DNA of 64,000 bases from Molanna angustata (taxonomy: Eukaryota > Arthropoda > Insecta > Trichoptera > Molannidae): contig OY754981.1 of the NCBI GenBank assembly GCA_963576475.1, forward strand, positions 31,782,132 through 31,846,131, given 5' to 3'. The position numbers and the translations under genes are program-made. The stretch's first letter is position 1. The number at the start of each line of letters is the position of its first letter. Positions 53,487-63,565 of the stretch are shown here, in pieces. The notes below the pieces were generated by a model that searched no databases, was not told the origin of the DNA, and was given only the letters and a program-made list of their open reading frames with translations.

Positions 53487-54511
53487 TTATTGAATATGGA
53501 ATATATTATATAGCCATGAAGTTAGCGTGCTATTTCATTTCGTATGTCACTGTCACATTTGTTTGTATTTTGTTCACAGATTATATTATGGTAGTAATCA
53601 GTAATTTTGTTTAAGTCTTTGAGTAATATGGAAATTAAAATTGTTATTTTGGACAATTTTAAATTTGTAAATTACGAAGGATACAAGGATAATTACTAAT
53701 GTAAAATCCGGTGCTCTATATCTTGTGAAGGTAATTACGACGCAAATGTAATTATTTCATTGAAAAATTCATGAGTACCAATCTCGCACAAAAAAAATGT
53801 CAATGAATTTTTATGATATTATGTAGATTTGTGTAGATTAATCTACTAAAACAAAAACAATCATACACAAAAAATGCCTCTAACACAGCCTTGTAACGCT
53901 CAATCAATACGAATGGTAAAATTTATAAACCTGTGTACGATTGAAAGACGCGTGGCTTGAATTGAACACGTATTAACAGGAACAGTTTGTGTTGCTAAAC
54001 CGTGTGCATTTGGAGGACACGTGCTTTGAATTCAACACGAGTTTTTAAGTGCATTAGCGCAACAAACTCGTGCCTAATTCGAGGCAGTACTTGCCTCCTA
54101 ATCAACATGGAAAGGTAAATACGCGCCCAGGCTTCTCGCGCCGATAAGCGCGTATCCTGTTTTTACTAAGCACATACTCATTCGCATAGAAACATTTTCG
54201 GTGGCGATCTACGCCGGTAGACGCTGGTATTAAGATAGCTGGACACCTGCTATCTTTGTATCTGCACCCTCACTAAGGTATTAAACATGGTAGTTGTGCA
54301 TTAATTAATATAATATTTATGTTCATACACTTTTTTGTTTCTGAGTCTTGCATTTTATTTTTACTATAGGCACCGACCGTTAATGATATATGTAATATGT
54401 AGTGTAATATAAACACGACAGTCAGTATTTATACTACCGGGAAACTACATATTTCGTGACATTAACACATTATATTATTATACATAGATAATGTTTAAAT
54501 CGAATATTTTT
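53487..54511. other. Intergenic, no gene supported
   Basis: 53880..54260 is less AT-rich and has short repeated phrases (GAATTGAACACG/GAATTCAACACG, AGCGCGTAT) that suggest an old transposon, but no terminal repeat is visible. Confidence 0.35.
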
Positions 54512-54755
54512 TATTATTGCATATGCGCAAACATTGGATTTTTTTCCCTGTCGGGAGTCAAAGATATTTTTTAACAGATTTTTAATTATCTCAATAGAGA
54601 CGAAGTTGGTATATTTATTGTAGGAGAACCGGGAAATCAAGGCACCTACAGGGCTTAGGTCGTAAGCCCTGTAGGTGCCTTGATTTCCCGGTTCTCCTAC
54701 AATAAATATTCCAACTTCGTCTCTATTGAGATAATTAAAAATCTGTTAAAAAATA
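54512..54755. repeat. Pal-1 palindrome, second copy
   Basis: Leader 54512..54564 equals 32509..32562. Palindrome arms run 54565 inward to GGGCTTA and from TAAGCCC out to 54755, around a GGTCG loop; one substitution (GGTATATTTATT against AATAAATATTCC). The arm is the outer half of the 32563..32945 arm, so the two copies turn back at different points. Confidence 0.92.
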
Positions 54756-55004
54756 ATGTTTAAATATTTACTTTACTTGAATATCAATGTACCTACCCGT
54801 ACCTACTGGCAAATATATTTTTTTATAAGAATAATTTAATGTGGTCATTTAACGCATGCAAACTGTATGTAGGTTACGCAAACAAAACAAACCTTTTGTT
54901 TCAAGTGTAGGTAATACATATAACAATTGAACACACTATTATATTTCGCTACTACCACCACCACAAATTAACAACAGTAGCGAGCCTTTAATTTAATTAA
55001 TTTA
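54756..55004. other. Spacer
   Basis: No supported feature. Confidence 0.3.
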
Positions 55005-55390
55005 CTACTTAATCAATTAATTAATTAATTTATTTTTAATTAATTAATTTACTAAATTATTAATCAATTTATTAATTAATTTATTTATTAATTTATTTTT
55101 TAATAATTCATTAATTAATTTACTTATAAAAAAATTAATTAATTTAATAATTAATTTATTTATTTATTTATTAATTTACTAATAAATAAATCAAATCATT
55201 AATTAATTTATTTATTTTATTATTTATTTATTAATTTTTTGATTTATAAATTTATTTTTTAATAATTCATTAATTTATTTATTTATAAATTCATTTATTT
55301 ATTTAAGAATTAATTAATTTATTTATCAAATATATAATTTATTTATTTGTTAATTTATTAATAAGTTAACTAATTTTAATTTATGTATTT
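55005..55390. repeat. TTAATTAA/TTTATTTA low-complexity tract
   Basis: Nearly 400 bp made of TTAATTAATTTATTTA-type words with hardly any G or C. It runs straight into a SINE-2 head. Confidence 0.9.
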
Positions 55391-55394
55391 AAAG

Positions 55395-55565
55395 GTCCCG
55401 GGTTCGATTCCCGGTGGAGATACAGTTTTAAATTGAGTTTTCAGACTGGATCTGTGAGACGATTAATATCGTTAGTCTCCAGAATGTGCCAACGTGTTTT
55501 GGGTGTATGTTAAATTAATATTTGACTTAGTATCTGTTAGTTGCCCGAGAAGCAATATAAAAATA
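55395..55565 (+). mobile_element. SINE-2 copy
   Basis: GGTCCCGGGTTCGATTCCCG, GTGGAGATACAG, TTTCAGACTGGATCTGTGAG, CCAGAATGTGCCAACGTG and ATCTGTTAGTTGCCCGAG. The A-box side is replaced by the AT tract. An A-rich tail is at about 55555..55580. Confidence 0.75.
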
Positions 55566-55593
55566 AAAAAATAAATAATAGAATAGCGTTTAA

Positions 55594-56115
55594 TTATATG
55601 AGACGATGCATGGACTAGAATGAAGCGAGTAATGTATGTATCTTTACACATATCCCTCGCCACATCAAAATGTATCCATCTTCTCAAACACTTTCGTCTG
55701 TCGTTTCAGCCTCCTATATTTCCCTCCGTCAGAATGTCAATCAAATGGTTAGTTTGTGATACAAATTATTTCATATTGATGTATGTAAATAATACTTAAA
55801 AACATAAATATAGGTAATGTACCTTTACAGCATTTTCAAAAACGAGGTACTTAAATTATAACGACACAAAAAATATGTCAGTAAATACGATTGGTATTAA
55901 TTATTTTTTGTCGTTTTTATGAAATGACCAAAACAAATATTGTTATTTGTGGTTTTTAAAATAAGTATCGGTAGTTTTAATATTGACAATTTCAATGCCC
56001 GTCTTTACCGGACACGGAGAATGTTAATTTTTTATTTACTATATGTATGCCAAGAGAAAAGAGTCTGGCGTTCGGTTCTCTCTGCCTCCTCCTAACATGG
56101 CGTGACGGTATTTAT
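55594..56115. pseudogene. RTE-A scraps in opposite orientations
   Basis: Plus-strand 55598..55640 reads MRRCMD-stop-NEASNVC and 56047..56112 continues CQEKRVWRSVLSA with the GGCGTGACGG tail, so one plus copy is split by about 400 bp. Inside, 55640..55715 in reverse reads RRWIHFDVARDMCKDT, an oppositely placed relative. Confidence 0.55.
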
Positions 56116-56504
56116 TGGGAAAATCCAAACAGCTTCAAAATTAAATACAATGATCTATTGCATAACAGAGAAGCCACTAAGTTGTTTCCACAAAAAATAA
56201 TATTAGATATCATACAAAAGAAGAAAAAAAAACAAAATAAGAAATGCAGGTATGTAAGAAAAAAATTGTACAATAATTAATTAAAAAGGGAAAAAAAAGA
56301 TAATATACCTACCTATGTTATAAAGGCAGGAACATCAAATAAGAGGTAAAGAAAAACAAACTTAAGAGGAATTGCAAATCATCAAGATGACTCAAAAGGT
56401 ATATTGAAAAGAGTTGTTATTAAAAATATGAAATAAAAAAACTATAACTATGGAAAAAAAAATATGTATTATTTTGTAACTTTTATTATTATTATTTTGT
56501 ATAG
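56116..56504. other. Intergenic, no gene seen
   Basis: A-rich with no supported feature. Confidence 0.3.
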
Positions 56505-57597
56505 CTTTTCTGGCTACTTACAGGTACTATATCAAATAATTTTAAACATATCTAATAACTAGTTGCCACATTCTGGAGACTAATGATATTAATCGCCTCA
56601 CAGATTCAGCAGGCTAAGTCTGTAAGTAGATCTTGACCGATAAATGTCGAGATTTAGGTAGTCGAGATTTTGGTAGTCACTAAGCAGATAACGTGTCGAA
56701 TCGTTCTCGCCCACTTATTTGACGGCGAGATTGGGTCGACATCGAGTCGAGTGACAAGATCTAACGCCGCCATGTTGAATTGAATGTCATTTTTTACGCA
56801 AACAATGCCGAATTTCATATTTATTTTGAGAATAATTATATAAACGGGTTAAACAACGCCGTTTAAGAGATTCTTCAAACTCCTTAAATATTCCGCGTAA
56901 TTCTTTTATTGTTAATTACCGCGTAACAAAAGTTTTATATGGTTACATATTTATTGGAAATATGCGTCCGTAAATGTTTTCCGTGGGTATAGATTTGAAA
57001 TAATTTTTGATTTTGAGAAAGTATTTCTGTAAGCTATTTTATCACTTATGTATTTTAACACTTAACAAAAGAAAATTCGGCGTAGTTTTTAGTAAAAATA
57101 TAACACGCTGCTGTCATCACACTTGATAAATTGATCGAAATATAATTAAAAATAATTTTTAAAATTACTCTCAAAACATTCAATAAACACAAAAGAAGTT
57201 AATTTAATCGTATTATAACTTGCTTTCGTGCTTTAAAATATGACCATATTATATTTATTTAACAAATTTATGTAAACAAATTTGACATTTATTCAAATCA
57301 TGGGGAAAATATTGTGTATTGCCATAAATGATAATTCAAAAATGTACCGCAAGCCAGCCTAACGGCGACAAATACTAATGAGTGCATTTACGAACTCGAC
57401 AGCGCTTAGTGACTACGAATTGTCGTCACGGGCGTAAACATGGCGAGAAGAGCGGCGATACGTTGTCGGATATCGACTTTTTTACTGACTTGGCCTGCAG
57501 ACTAAAAACACAGTCAAAAACAGTGTCTCTACCGAAATCGAAACTGGGAACGTTCGCTCAGGAGTCAGATATCTAACCAACTTAGCCAAGAAGGCCG
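56505..57597 (-). mobile_element. SINE-2 split by a DNA transposon
   Basis: 56505..56609 (CTTACAGGTACTATATC, TTGCCACATTCTGGAGAC, GCCTCACAGATTCAG) and 57498..57597 (CAGACTAAAAACACAGTC, GTGTCTCTACCG, AGTCAGATATCTAACC) are the two halves of one minus-strand SINE-2. Joined at CAG they align with the 45432 copy. Confidence 0.8.
56610..57497. mobile_element. 888-bp non-autonomous TIR transposon, CAG target duplication
   Basis: Starts CAGGCTAAGTCTGTAAG and ends CTTACTGACTT-like sequence then GGCCTG; the inverse of the end, CAGGCCAAGTCAGTAA, matches the start over about 16 bp with two mismatches. CAG flanks both sides (56607..56609, 57498..57500). The ends are rich in CGAG/CGGCG and GTCGAGAT words, the subterminal repeats typical of CACTA/Chapaev-type (CMC) elements. 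No transposase frame. Confidence 0.75.
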
Positions 57598-58192
57598 ACT
57601 ATTATTTAAAAACACATTCAACATTTGCATTAACTTCGTTGATAGCTACATATATCGTAGTCACTATAGGCTGTGATTATTGGGACAAAAAAGAATACCC
57701 TGGAAATTGGAATATAATCAAGTAGGTAAGTATCTTTTCCTTCTGCCTTACAGTGGTTGCAACATAACATCATTTTTAATTTAAATCAATCATCCCTTTA
57801 ATACCACTACTACCACTATTTTATTCTCAATTCATAACTGCGTCAGTTATACGTATTGATTTTTCGACTAACTTCACCGTGTTACGGGAGGCTAATGTTT
57901 GATAATATAAGATATGTAATATCAATAGTAGGTAGGAAGAACTATAAAAGGTTGACAATAATTATTATATTAACATTTGAAGCGGTTGAACTGAAACATA
58001 AATAATAATCGATAGTATTATATTACCTACAATAACAGTTAGGTATTATATTGTCACTCAAATATGTTATTTTGAAAATAATCCATTAATAATTTACAAG
58101 ACTTAAATGTCACTATGATTCGAGTCAAAACTTATTTTGTGAACATTGTAAGAAATGTTAAGTATAATTATTATTTAATAATTCATACATAC
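57598..58192. other. Intergenic, no gene seen
   Basis: No supported feature. Confidence 0.35.
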
Positions 58193-58345
58193 ATAATATG
58201 TAGGTAGGTACCATCACACCATGCCACATTTTTCTATCTTGACACACAATTGCTTCATCAATTTTCATGCATCGTATTATACATGCTCGTCTGTTATTTA
58301 AGCTTTCACATTTTCTTGGATGACCCCAACCTTTTATTATTATTT
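58193..58345 (-). pseudogene. RTE-A LINE fragment
   Basis: Reverse reading KGWGHPRKCESLNNRRACII, RCMKIDEAIVCQDRKMW and the GTGTGATGGTACC tail. Short of several codons and no longer ends YPK; decayed. Confidence 0.65.
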
Positions 58346-58364
58346 TTACGAAAGATCGCTTTGA

Positions 58365-58650
58365 GGTACCGGCTTTGAATAGTGCTTTCACCTTTTCTAT
58401 TATCATCGTTTTCGGGTGTACCGTAAGCGCAGGGTTATCGAAAATATAGAGGTAAAATAACATTTTTTATTCAGCAATGAGGTTCACCACCCATTCGGAA
58501 TGTAGTGCCTTTTTAGGTGAGACAAGTGTGTACGAATACACGCATGTGTCGTGCTTGCTTTACAAGATACCTAATGCACACCTATTGCAGATAACCCCAT
58601 ATTGTGGGATATGCCGTTATGGTATAAATAAATAAATAAATAAAATGAGA
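58365..58650 (+). mobile_element. Rep-B copy
   Basis: GAGGTACCGGCTTTGAATAG, AGCAATGAGGTTCACCACCC, ATTCGGAATGTAGTGCCTTT and CCCCATATTGTGGGATATGC then GGTATAAATAAATAAAT. It directly follows the RTE-A fragment in the opposite orientation, as at 21.7-21.9 kb. Confidence 0.7.
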
Positions 58651-58866
58651 CTGCTAAAATAACAAACACTTGTGCGCAAATAAATAAACAAATAAATTGC
58701 AAATTTGTGTCTTTTTGCTTGATTGGTATGTGTGTAAACCGCCCCCCTCTACGGCGAAAAGGTTCAAGAAGTTGATTGAATTGATTTTTTTTAATCTAGT
58801 TTATTTGATTTTTTTGATGCCTGCTACGTTGAGTTTAACTATTATAAACACATTTTGGTCTATTTG

Positions 58867-58998
58867 AAACGCTGCGTTTCGTTTCGGCGTGTTTAGGGCT
58901 TCGAAAGTTAAAACGCTACGTTTCGGCATGTTAAGGGCTTCAAAAGTTGAATCGCTGCGTTTCGGCGAGTTTAGGGCTTCGAAAGTTGAAACGCCACG
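58867..58998. repeat. 39-bp tandem repeat, about 3.3 units
   Basis: Units share AACGCTGCGTTTCGGCGTGT and TTAGGGCTTCGAAAGTTGA with a few substitutions (CATG for CGTG, AATCGC for AAACGC). Confidence 0.8.
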
Positions 58999-59742
58999 GT
59001 TCGTGTATTTTCGACATCGAATGTGTTATTTTATTTTTAATTTAATGTGTAAATAGACAGTTTAAATCACCATTTTACTAACTTACATAATATGACATGT
59101 GAACAAAAAGAAGTAGTTTTGAGGAAGGGAGTAGGATATAAAAGTAAGAAAAAAGGGAACACACATACACCCCCTAACCGCGAAGCAGCAACTTAGAAAT
59201 TACAATCCTATAGTTATTGAAGAGGTATATTTAATTAAAGAATGCGTTGTAGTTACTGCACGTTCTATATATGTAGGAGTTCTAAACATAATTTGTACTA
59301 CAATGGGTGGCCTAAATGTATGTGTCTTTCTAGTAAGCCTATTTGGTGCATGAAAATTTAATTAGGATAATAACTCAAAACATAATATACATAAATAAGT
59401 TATAACGTTCCTAATTGCTTCATGACAATTACGACAGTCCTATCAATAATAAAATAAAATTGACTGTAACAAACTATTATTTTTTAACGAAAATAATAAA
59501 TATTTATTAAAATACAATATTGATGATGTACCATATAACAATCATCGTTTAATGTGAACAAAACAAACAAAAACTGAATACAAATATTATGTATAGTGAC
59601 TTACATATATGCCATATCATTACTCACTGAAAAAATTTGTTAAAAAATTTAAAAACAAGTGATAAATGCACTTAAATATTCTTAGAGATGAAAATATATT
59701 TTTTAATATCAGCAACAATTATCTTTAATTGTATAATATTTC
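58999..59742. other. Intergenic, no gene seen
   Basis: No supported feature. Confidence 0.35.
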
Positions 59743-59832
59743 CTAGTTTTTATGGCTTTTGAAAACAATTGTGTGAGATTTTGATCGAAAAAAAATAATA
59801 ATTAAGACGGCATTTAATTTGTAGAATTCCAT
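59743..59832 (-). other. MEFY-type start context without ribozyme
   Basis: Minus ATG at 59832 opens M-E-F-Y-K-L-N-A-V and then an AT-rich frame. The first codons match the Penelope-like starts at 18106 and 51384, but the 70 nt upstream show no GAAA core. Possibly a decayed copy, possibly chance. Confidence 0.25.
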
Positions 59833-59995
59833 AATAATAAGAAAAAATATCAAATTAGGAAAATTAGTGCTGATATTTAGAAATATACGTTTACCAATAA
59901 AAAAAAGTAAACGAAATAAGAATTTACTGGGAAAAAATTTGAACACAAATTGCGGATCGACAGATAGCTTATAATTTACTGCGTTTGGCACTTAC

Positions 59996-60159
59996 ATGAA
60001 TAACTTCTCCGTATCGAAATTCCCACGAGAACTCTACAACGATCTCTGAGGGAATTTCTTTGGACCAATTGGACATGCGGTTCTTGTAGCCACGAAGAGC
60101 AACTTCAGGGCTTCCTTGTGAATAGCCAGGAGTTTCCTTGTAATTAGCTCTCACATTGA
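59996..60159 (-). CDS. Possible internal coding exon of a host gene
   Basis: Minus strand: acceptor-like CACACACTGCAG|TC at 60160 and strong donor CAT|GTAAGTGCC at 59995. The 164-bp interval holds two leftover bases and 54 codons without a stop, starting N-V-R-A-N-Y-K-E-T-P-G-Y and including NRMSNWSKEIPSEIVVEFSW. Codon third positions are GC-balanced (CTT CGT GGC TAC AAG AAC CGC), unlike the AT-rich surroundings, and there is no repeat copy in this window. I do not recognise the protein. An upstream TAA in the same frame shows the frame does not continue past the acceptor, which fits an exon. It could also be an unknown transposon fragment. Confidence 0.45.
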
Positions 60160-60375
60160 CTGCAGTGTGTGCAAGGTTTTAGAGTTCTTTGAAATCTTCT
60201 AACTTTCGTCGTGTGTTCTTTCCGACTTTTGCAAGGGGCCGTTATTAGTCCCCATAGAACGGGTGACGGTGGAGAAACTCCCGCGAATATGTTTCTCAAA
60301 GATAATAATAACAATAATGATAATACATTTGTATAAAAACAAATGAAAAGTATAATAAAACAAAACATATGGGTG
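60160..60375. other. Spacer upstream of possible exon
   Basis: Would be intron if the exon is real. Contains a moderately GC-rich patch (60225..60290) with no motif. No further exon identified. Confidence 0.3.
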
Positions 60376-60715
60376 TTCCCTGGTTCGCAACATTCCTTTA
60401 TCTATGTGTATCTAACTAGGAATAATCTATAATGGTTTAATTGTTCCCTGGTTGGCAACATTCCTTTATCTATGTGTATCTAACTAGGAATAATCTATAA
60501 TGGTTTAATTGTTCCCTGGTTGGCAACATTCCTTTATCTATGTGTATCTAACTAGGAATAATCTATAATGGTTTAATTGTTCCCTGGTTGGCAACATTCC
60601 TTTATCTATGTGTATCTAACTAGGAATAATCTATAATGGTTTAATTGTTCACTGGTTGGCAAAATTCCTTTATCTATGTATATCTTACTAGGAATAATCT
60701 ATAATGGTTTTAAAT
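60376..60715. repeat. 68-bp tandem repeat, 5 units
   Basis: Units at 60376, 60444, 60512, 60580 and 60648 contain TTCCCTGGTTGGCAACATTC and GTGTATCTAACTAGGAATAA. The outer units differ (TTCGCAAC in the first; TTCACTGG, CAAAATT and TATCTTAC in the last) and the inner three are identical, the usual edge-decay pattern. Confidence 0.95.
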
Positions 60716-61327
60716 GCGTGTAGGTACTTATGTATTTTCCACCACGCTTTTACATCAGATATTGTCCCAATTTTTCAGCGAGTCTAATAATATGCCAAGC
60801 AACTGTAAATATACCGTGATTTAGAACAATAAAACATTACAGATATGGCTTATATGTAATATAAAAAAATCAACCATAGCGAGGTAAATCAAACAAAACA
60901 AATACAAATCTTTCAATTCGTAACCATAGACAAAACACAGGTTACAATAGTTAATATTTTATTAAATGTGGTTTTGTTTATAACTAGTGGGAATAAAGGC
61001 AAAAGTATCACCAAGAGAAAACCATTCGTTTTCATTTGTTTTCAAATTTAATTACATTTAGAGATAATTTAAAATTCCTTTTTGTGTTTTATGCCTTGTG
61101 TTTCTTTGTCTTTGTTAGGTTTGTCTGGTGTTATTATTTAAGCTGTCGTTTTGATATTTCGAGGGAAATTTTAAATTTGTCGTACAAAGAGATTGGTATT
61201 TTGGTGGAAGTAACATAAATCAATTCTGTAATATTCGTCACAAAGTAAGAATAATAAAATCTCTTCAAATTTTTCGTGACAAACATTGTAAAAGTTCATT
61301 TTATATAATAAAAATAATTTTATTTAA
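60716..61327. other. Intergenic, no gene supported
   Basis: No supported feature. Confidence 0.35.
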
Positions 61328-62332
61328 CTAGGTACATGTAACACATGAGATCCAACTGTTGATAGCGATAGTATGTATAGTTGAAGAATAAGTATCAAAC
61401 TATAAACCCATAAATACAAATTATTGAATATTTTTAAATATTTAGTTTTCTATATAAAACATGTAGTCAGGATAGTATAGTATGGAGGTCAACCTATTTT
61501 TTCTACCCAGAAGATAAAACAGCATGTATGTTTGGAGATTAAGTATCAAACTATTAAGTCTTCTTAGATATTGTGTATGTATAGGCGACTGCCATATAAA
61601 TTGTATGAAGCAATGTCGTTACTAAATTCAATTGATAATATTTTTTATAGCAAATTAAATTATCTTGTTAGAGTATTTCGGCTTTTGCTGATATTTTTAA
61701 AAACTTAGGAAATATAGGCAGTTAAACACATAAAATTTGGGAACTCTGAAATTTTTTCTGAAACAACAAATGTGAGAATTTTCAGGATTCTAGCTTATAT
61801 GGTTTTTGAGATATATGTAAAAATAAAGTAAAAATTCAAAAGTTGATAACCCCTGACCGTAACAAAAATTTAAAATTCTGAGTATAAAAGTTTTGTAGGC
61901 CTATAACTATTTATATATTCTGAAATTTTGAGCTCTGTAAACTGTATATATCAAAAGTTATAAGGGGGCGACACAGATACAGTAAAAGTTCTAATCCAAA
62001 TTCTGAGTTAATCCATATATGGAAGATACAGGCTCAGCCTAGTGAGGTGGTATATACCAAATAATCCTATAAAAAAATGTTTCAAAAAACTTATTTAAAT
62101 TGTCCTTTTTTGTAATATTTTTATTGTTTGTAACTATATTGTTATATTTTGTTTGGTTTCAATAATAAAAAAAAAATATGCTGCGAAGCCTCTATGTTGT
62201 TGTCTTTTGACTTAAAAATTGAAAAAAAACATGAAAAATATGGACCTGGTGTACAAATTTTCCACAAATTAGATTGAAACTTGGTCGATTCATCAAGATA
62301 AATGAATTCTCTTGAACCAATCGACATTTGGA
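61328..62332 (-). mobile_element. Helitron-N1, minus strand
   Basis: Minus-strand 3' end at 61328: AACAGTTGGATCTCATGTGT, ACATGTACCTAG, then T. The 5' end near 62332 is TCCAAATGTCGATTGG, slightly diverged. A LINE tail interrupts it at about 62030..62175. The body matches the other copies throughout. Confidence 0.83.
62030..62175 (+). mobile_element. LINE 3'-tail insertion
   Basis: ACAGGCTCAGCCTAGTGAGG to GGTTTCAATAATA and A10, inserted between the CCATATATGG and ATATGCTGCGAAGC blocks of the Helitron. Confidence 0.5.
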
Positions 62333-62334
62333 TC

Positions 62335-62862
62335 GGACTAGGTTGGGCAGCCTTTGGGAAACTTAAACATGTCCTAAAAAACAGAGATATTCCCACATGT
62401 CTGAAAAGAAAAGTGTTTGAAACATGTATCCCGCCTGTGCTTACGTATGGTCTGGAAACTATCACGCTAACTGCGAGGACCATACATAAGCTAAAATGCA
62501 CTCAGAGATCCATGGAAAGACAAATGATAGGCGTAAGTCTAAGAGACAAAATTAGAAATGAAGAAATCAGACGTCAAACAAAAGTTGTTGATGTCATGGA
62601 TCGAGTTGCAAAACTTAAATGGCAATGGGCAGGTCATGTTGCCAGACAGGGTACGGACAGATGGGCACCCAAAATTCTAAATTGGAGACCATGGGATATG
62701 AAAAGGGGAATAGGCCGGCCCCAGAAAAGGTGGGCCGATGATATTGTCCCTGTCGCTGGAAGCAGATGGGTTCAAAAAGCCCCAAAAAAAGACGAGTGGA
62801 AGCTCTTAGAAAAGGCTTACATCCAGCAGTGGAGAGATGGCTGAGAAAGAAGAAGAAGAAGT
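62335..62862 (+). pseudogene. RTE-B LINE, C-terminal ORF and GAA tail
   Basis: Open from the Helitron boundary to TGA at 62844: GLGWAAFGKLKHVLKNRDIP, VLTYGLETITLTARTIHKLK, SLRDKIRNEEIRRQTKVVD, LKWQWAGHVARQGTDRWAPK and QQWRDG-stop, then AAGAAGAAGAAGAAG. This is the region after the YADD motif of RTE-type polymerases (about 170 codons). The 5' side is cut where the Helitron starts. The frame is intact; the catalytic core is absent. Confidence 0.87.
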
Positions 62863-62900
62863 ATTTTATTCCTTCAGCCATCTCTCCACTGCTGGATGTA
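62818..62900. repeat. Inverted repeat of two RTE-B ends
   Basis: TACATCCAGCAGTGGAGAGA + TGGCTGA (62818..62844) and its exact inverse complement (62874..62900) surround the GAA tail. It arises from two RTE-B 3' ends placed tail to tail. Confidence 0.9.
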
Positions 62901-62975
62901 GGCCTTTCCTTAGTACTTCCATTCGTAATTTTTTTGGGCTTTTTGGACCCATTTAATTCCAGATGAGGGGACAAT
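62870..62975 (-). pseudogene. RTE-B LINE, extreme 3' end
   Basis: Reverse reading LELNGSKKPKKI and the GCTGGATGTAGGCC-complement end, the last 35 codons of RTE-B, frameshifted. It faces the plus-strand copy. Confidence 0.75.
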
Positions 62976-63417
62976 ATTATCGGTCCACCTTTTATGAACC
63001 ACCTAACTACACGTCCATCCGATGGGGTAAAATATTACAGACTGCACAACACTGACTCATAGTTTTCGGTGTGCACGCAACATAAATAGCTTAGCTTTAC
63101 CTGGTTTAGCTTAGCTTCTGCGTAGTTTAGCTTTTGGTCTGTAACCCGCTTTATACCTCTCTAATAACTCTTAAATGACACTCCTCCAACATCTCTATTA
63201 ACTTTCTTTGTTACTGTGATTTTAAATTTAATACTGTAATGTGTTATCATTCTTTTTGTTTTTTTGTTAAAAATATAGTGTACCTACCACTACACTAGTT
63301 ACATATATCCTCACGTTGCTTTTTGTTGCTTTGGTTGGAAGAAATTGCCTCATAAATCCGCCATTGTACACACTATTGTACGTGAATCATAATAATTAAT
63401 GTATATTTACTAGGGTG
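62976..63417. other. Intergenic with a LINE tail
   Basis: About 63320..63385 reads TTGCTTTGGTTGGAAGAAAT, TGCCTCATAAATCCGCC and TTGTACACACTATTGTACG, a LINE/SINE tail like those near 4770 and 9445. Otherwise nothing. Confidence 0.4.
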
Positions 63418-63565
63418 ACAGGAAAATTATTCGAAAAACAATTATTCGAATGCTCAATTTTACGAAAATCAATTTTACGAATGGCAATTATTCGAATCAC
63501 ATTTTTTCGAAAAACAATTTTCCAAACACACAATTATCAGAAATTACAATTGTTCGAATTTTTAT
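63418..63565. repeat. AATTATTCGAA-type short repeats (possible transposon terminus)
   Basis: After GGGTGACAGGAAAATTATTC there are about eight irregularly spaced AATT(A/T)TTCGAA or AATTTTACGAA words in 140 bp, some inverted (TTCGAAAAAC/ATTTTTTCGAA). Clustered subterminal repeats of this kind mark the ends of some DNA transposons. The rest of the element would lie downstream. Confidence 0.55.

Noticed and set aside
56607..57500. Long intron or gene body between the SINE halves
   Set aside because: The flanks rejoin at a CAG duplication and the ends are inverted repeats, so a transposon explains it.
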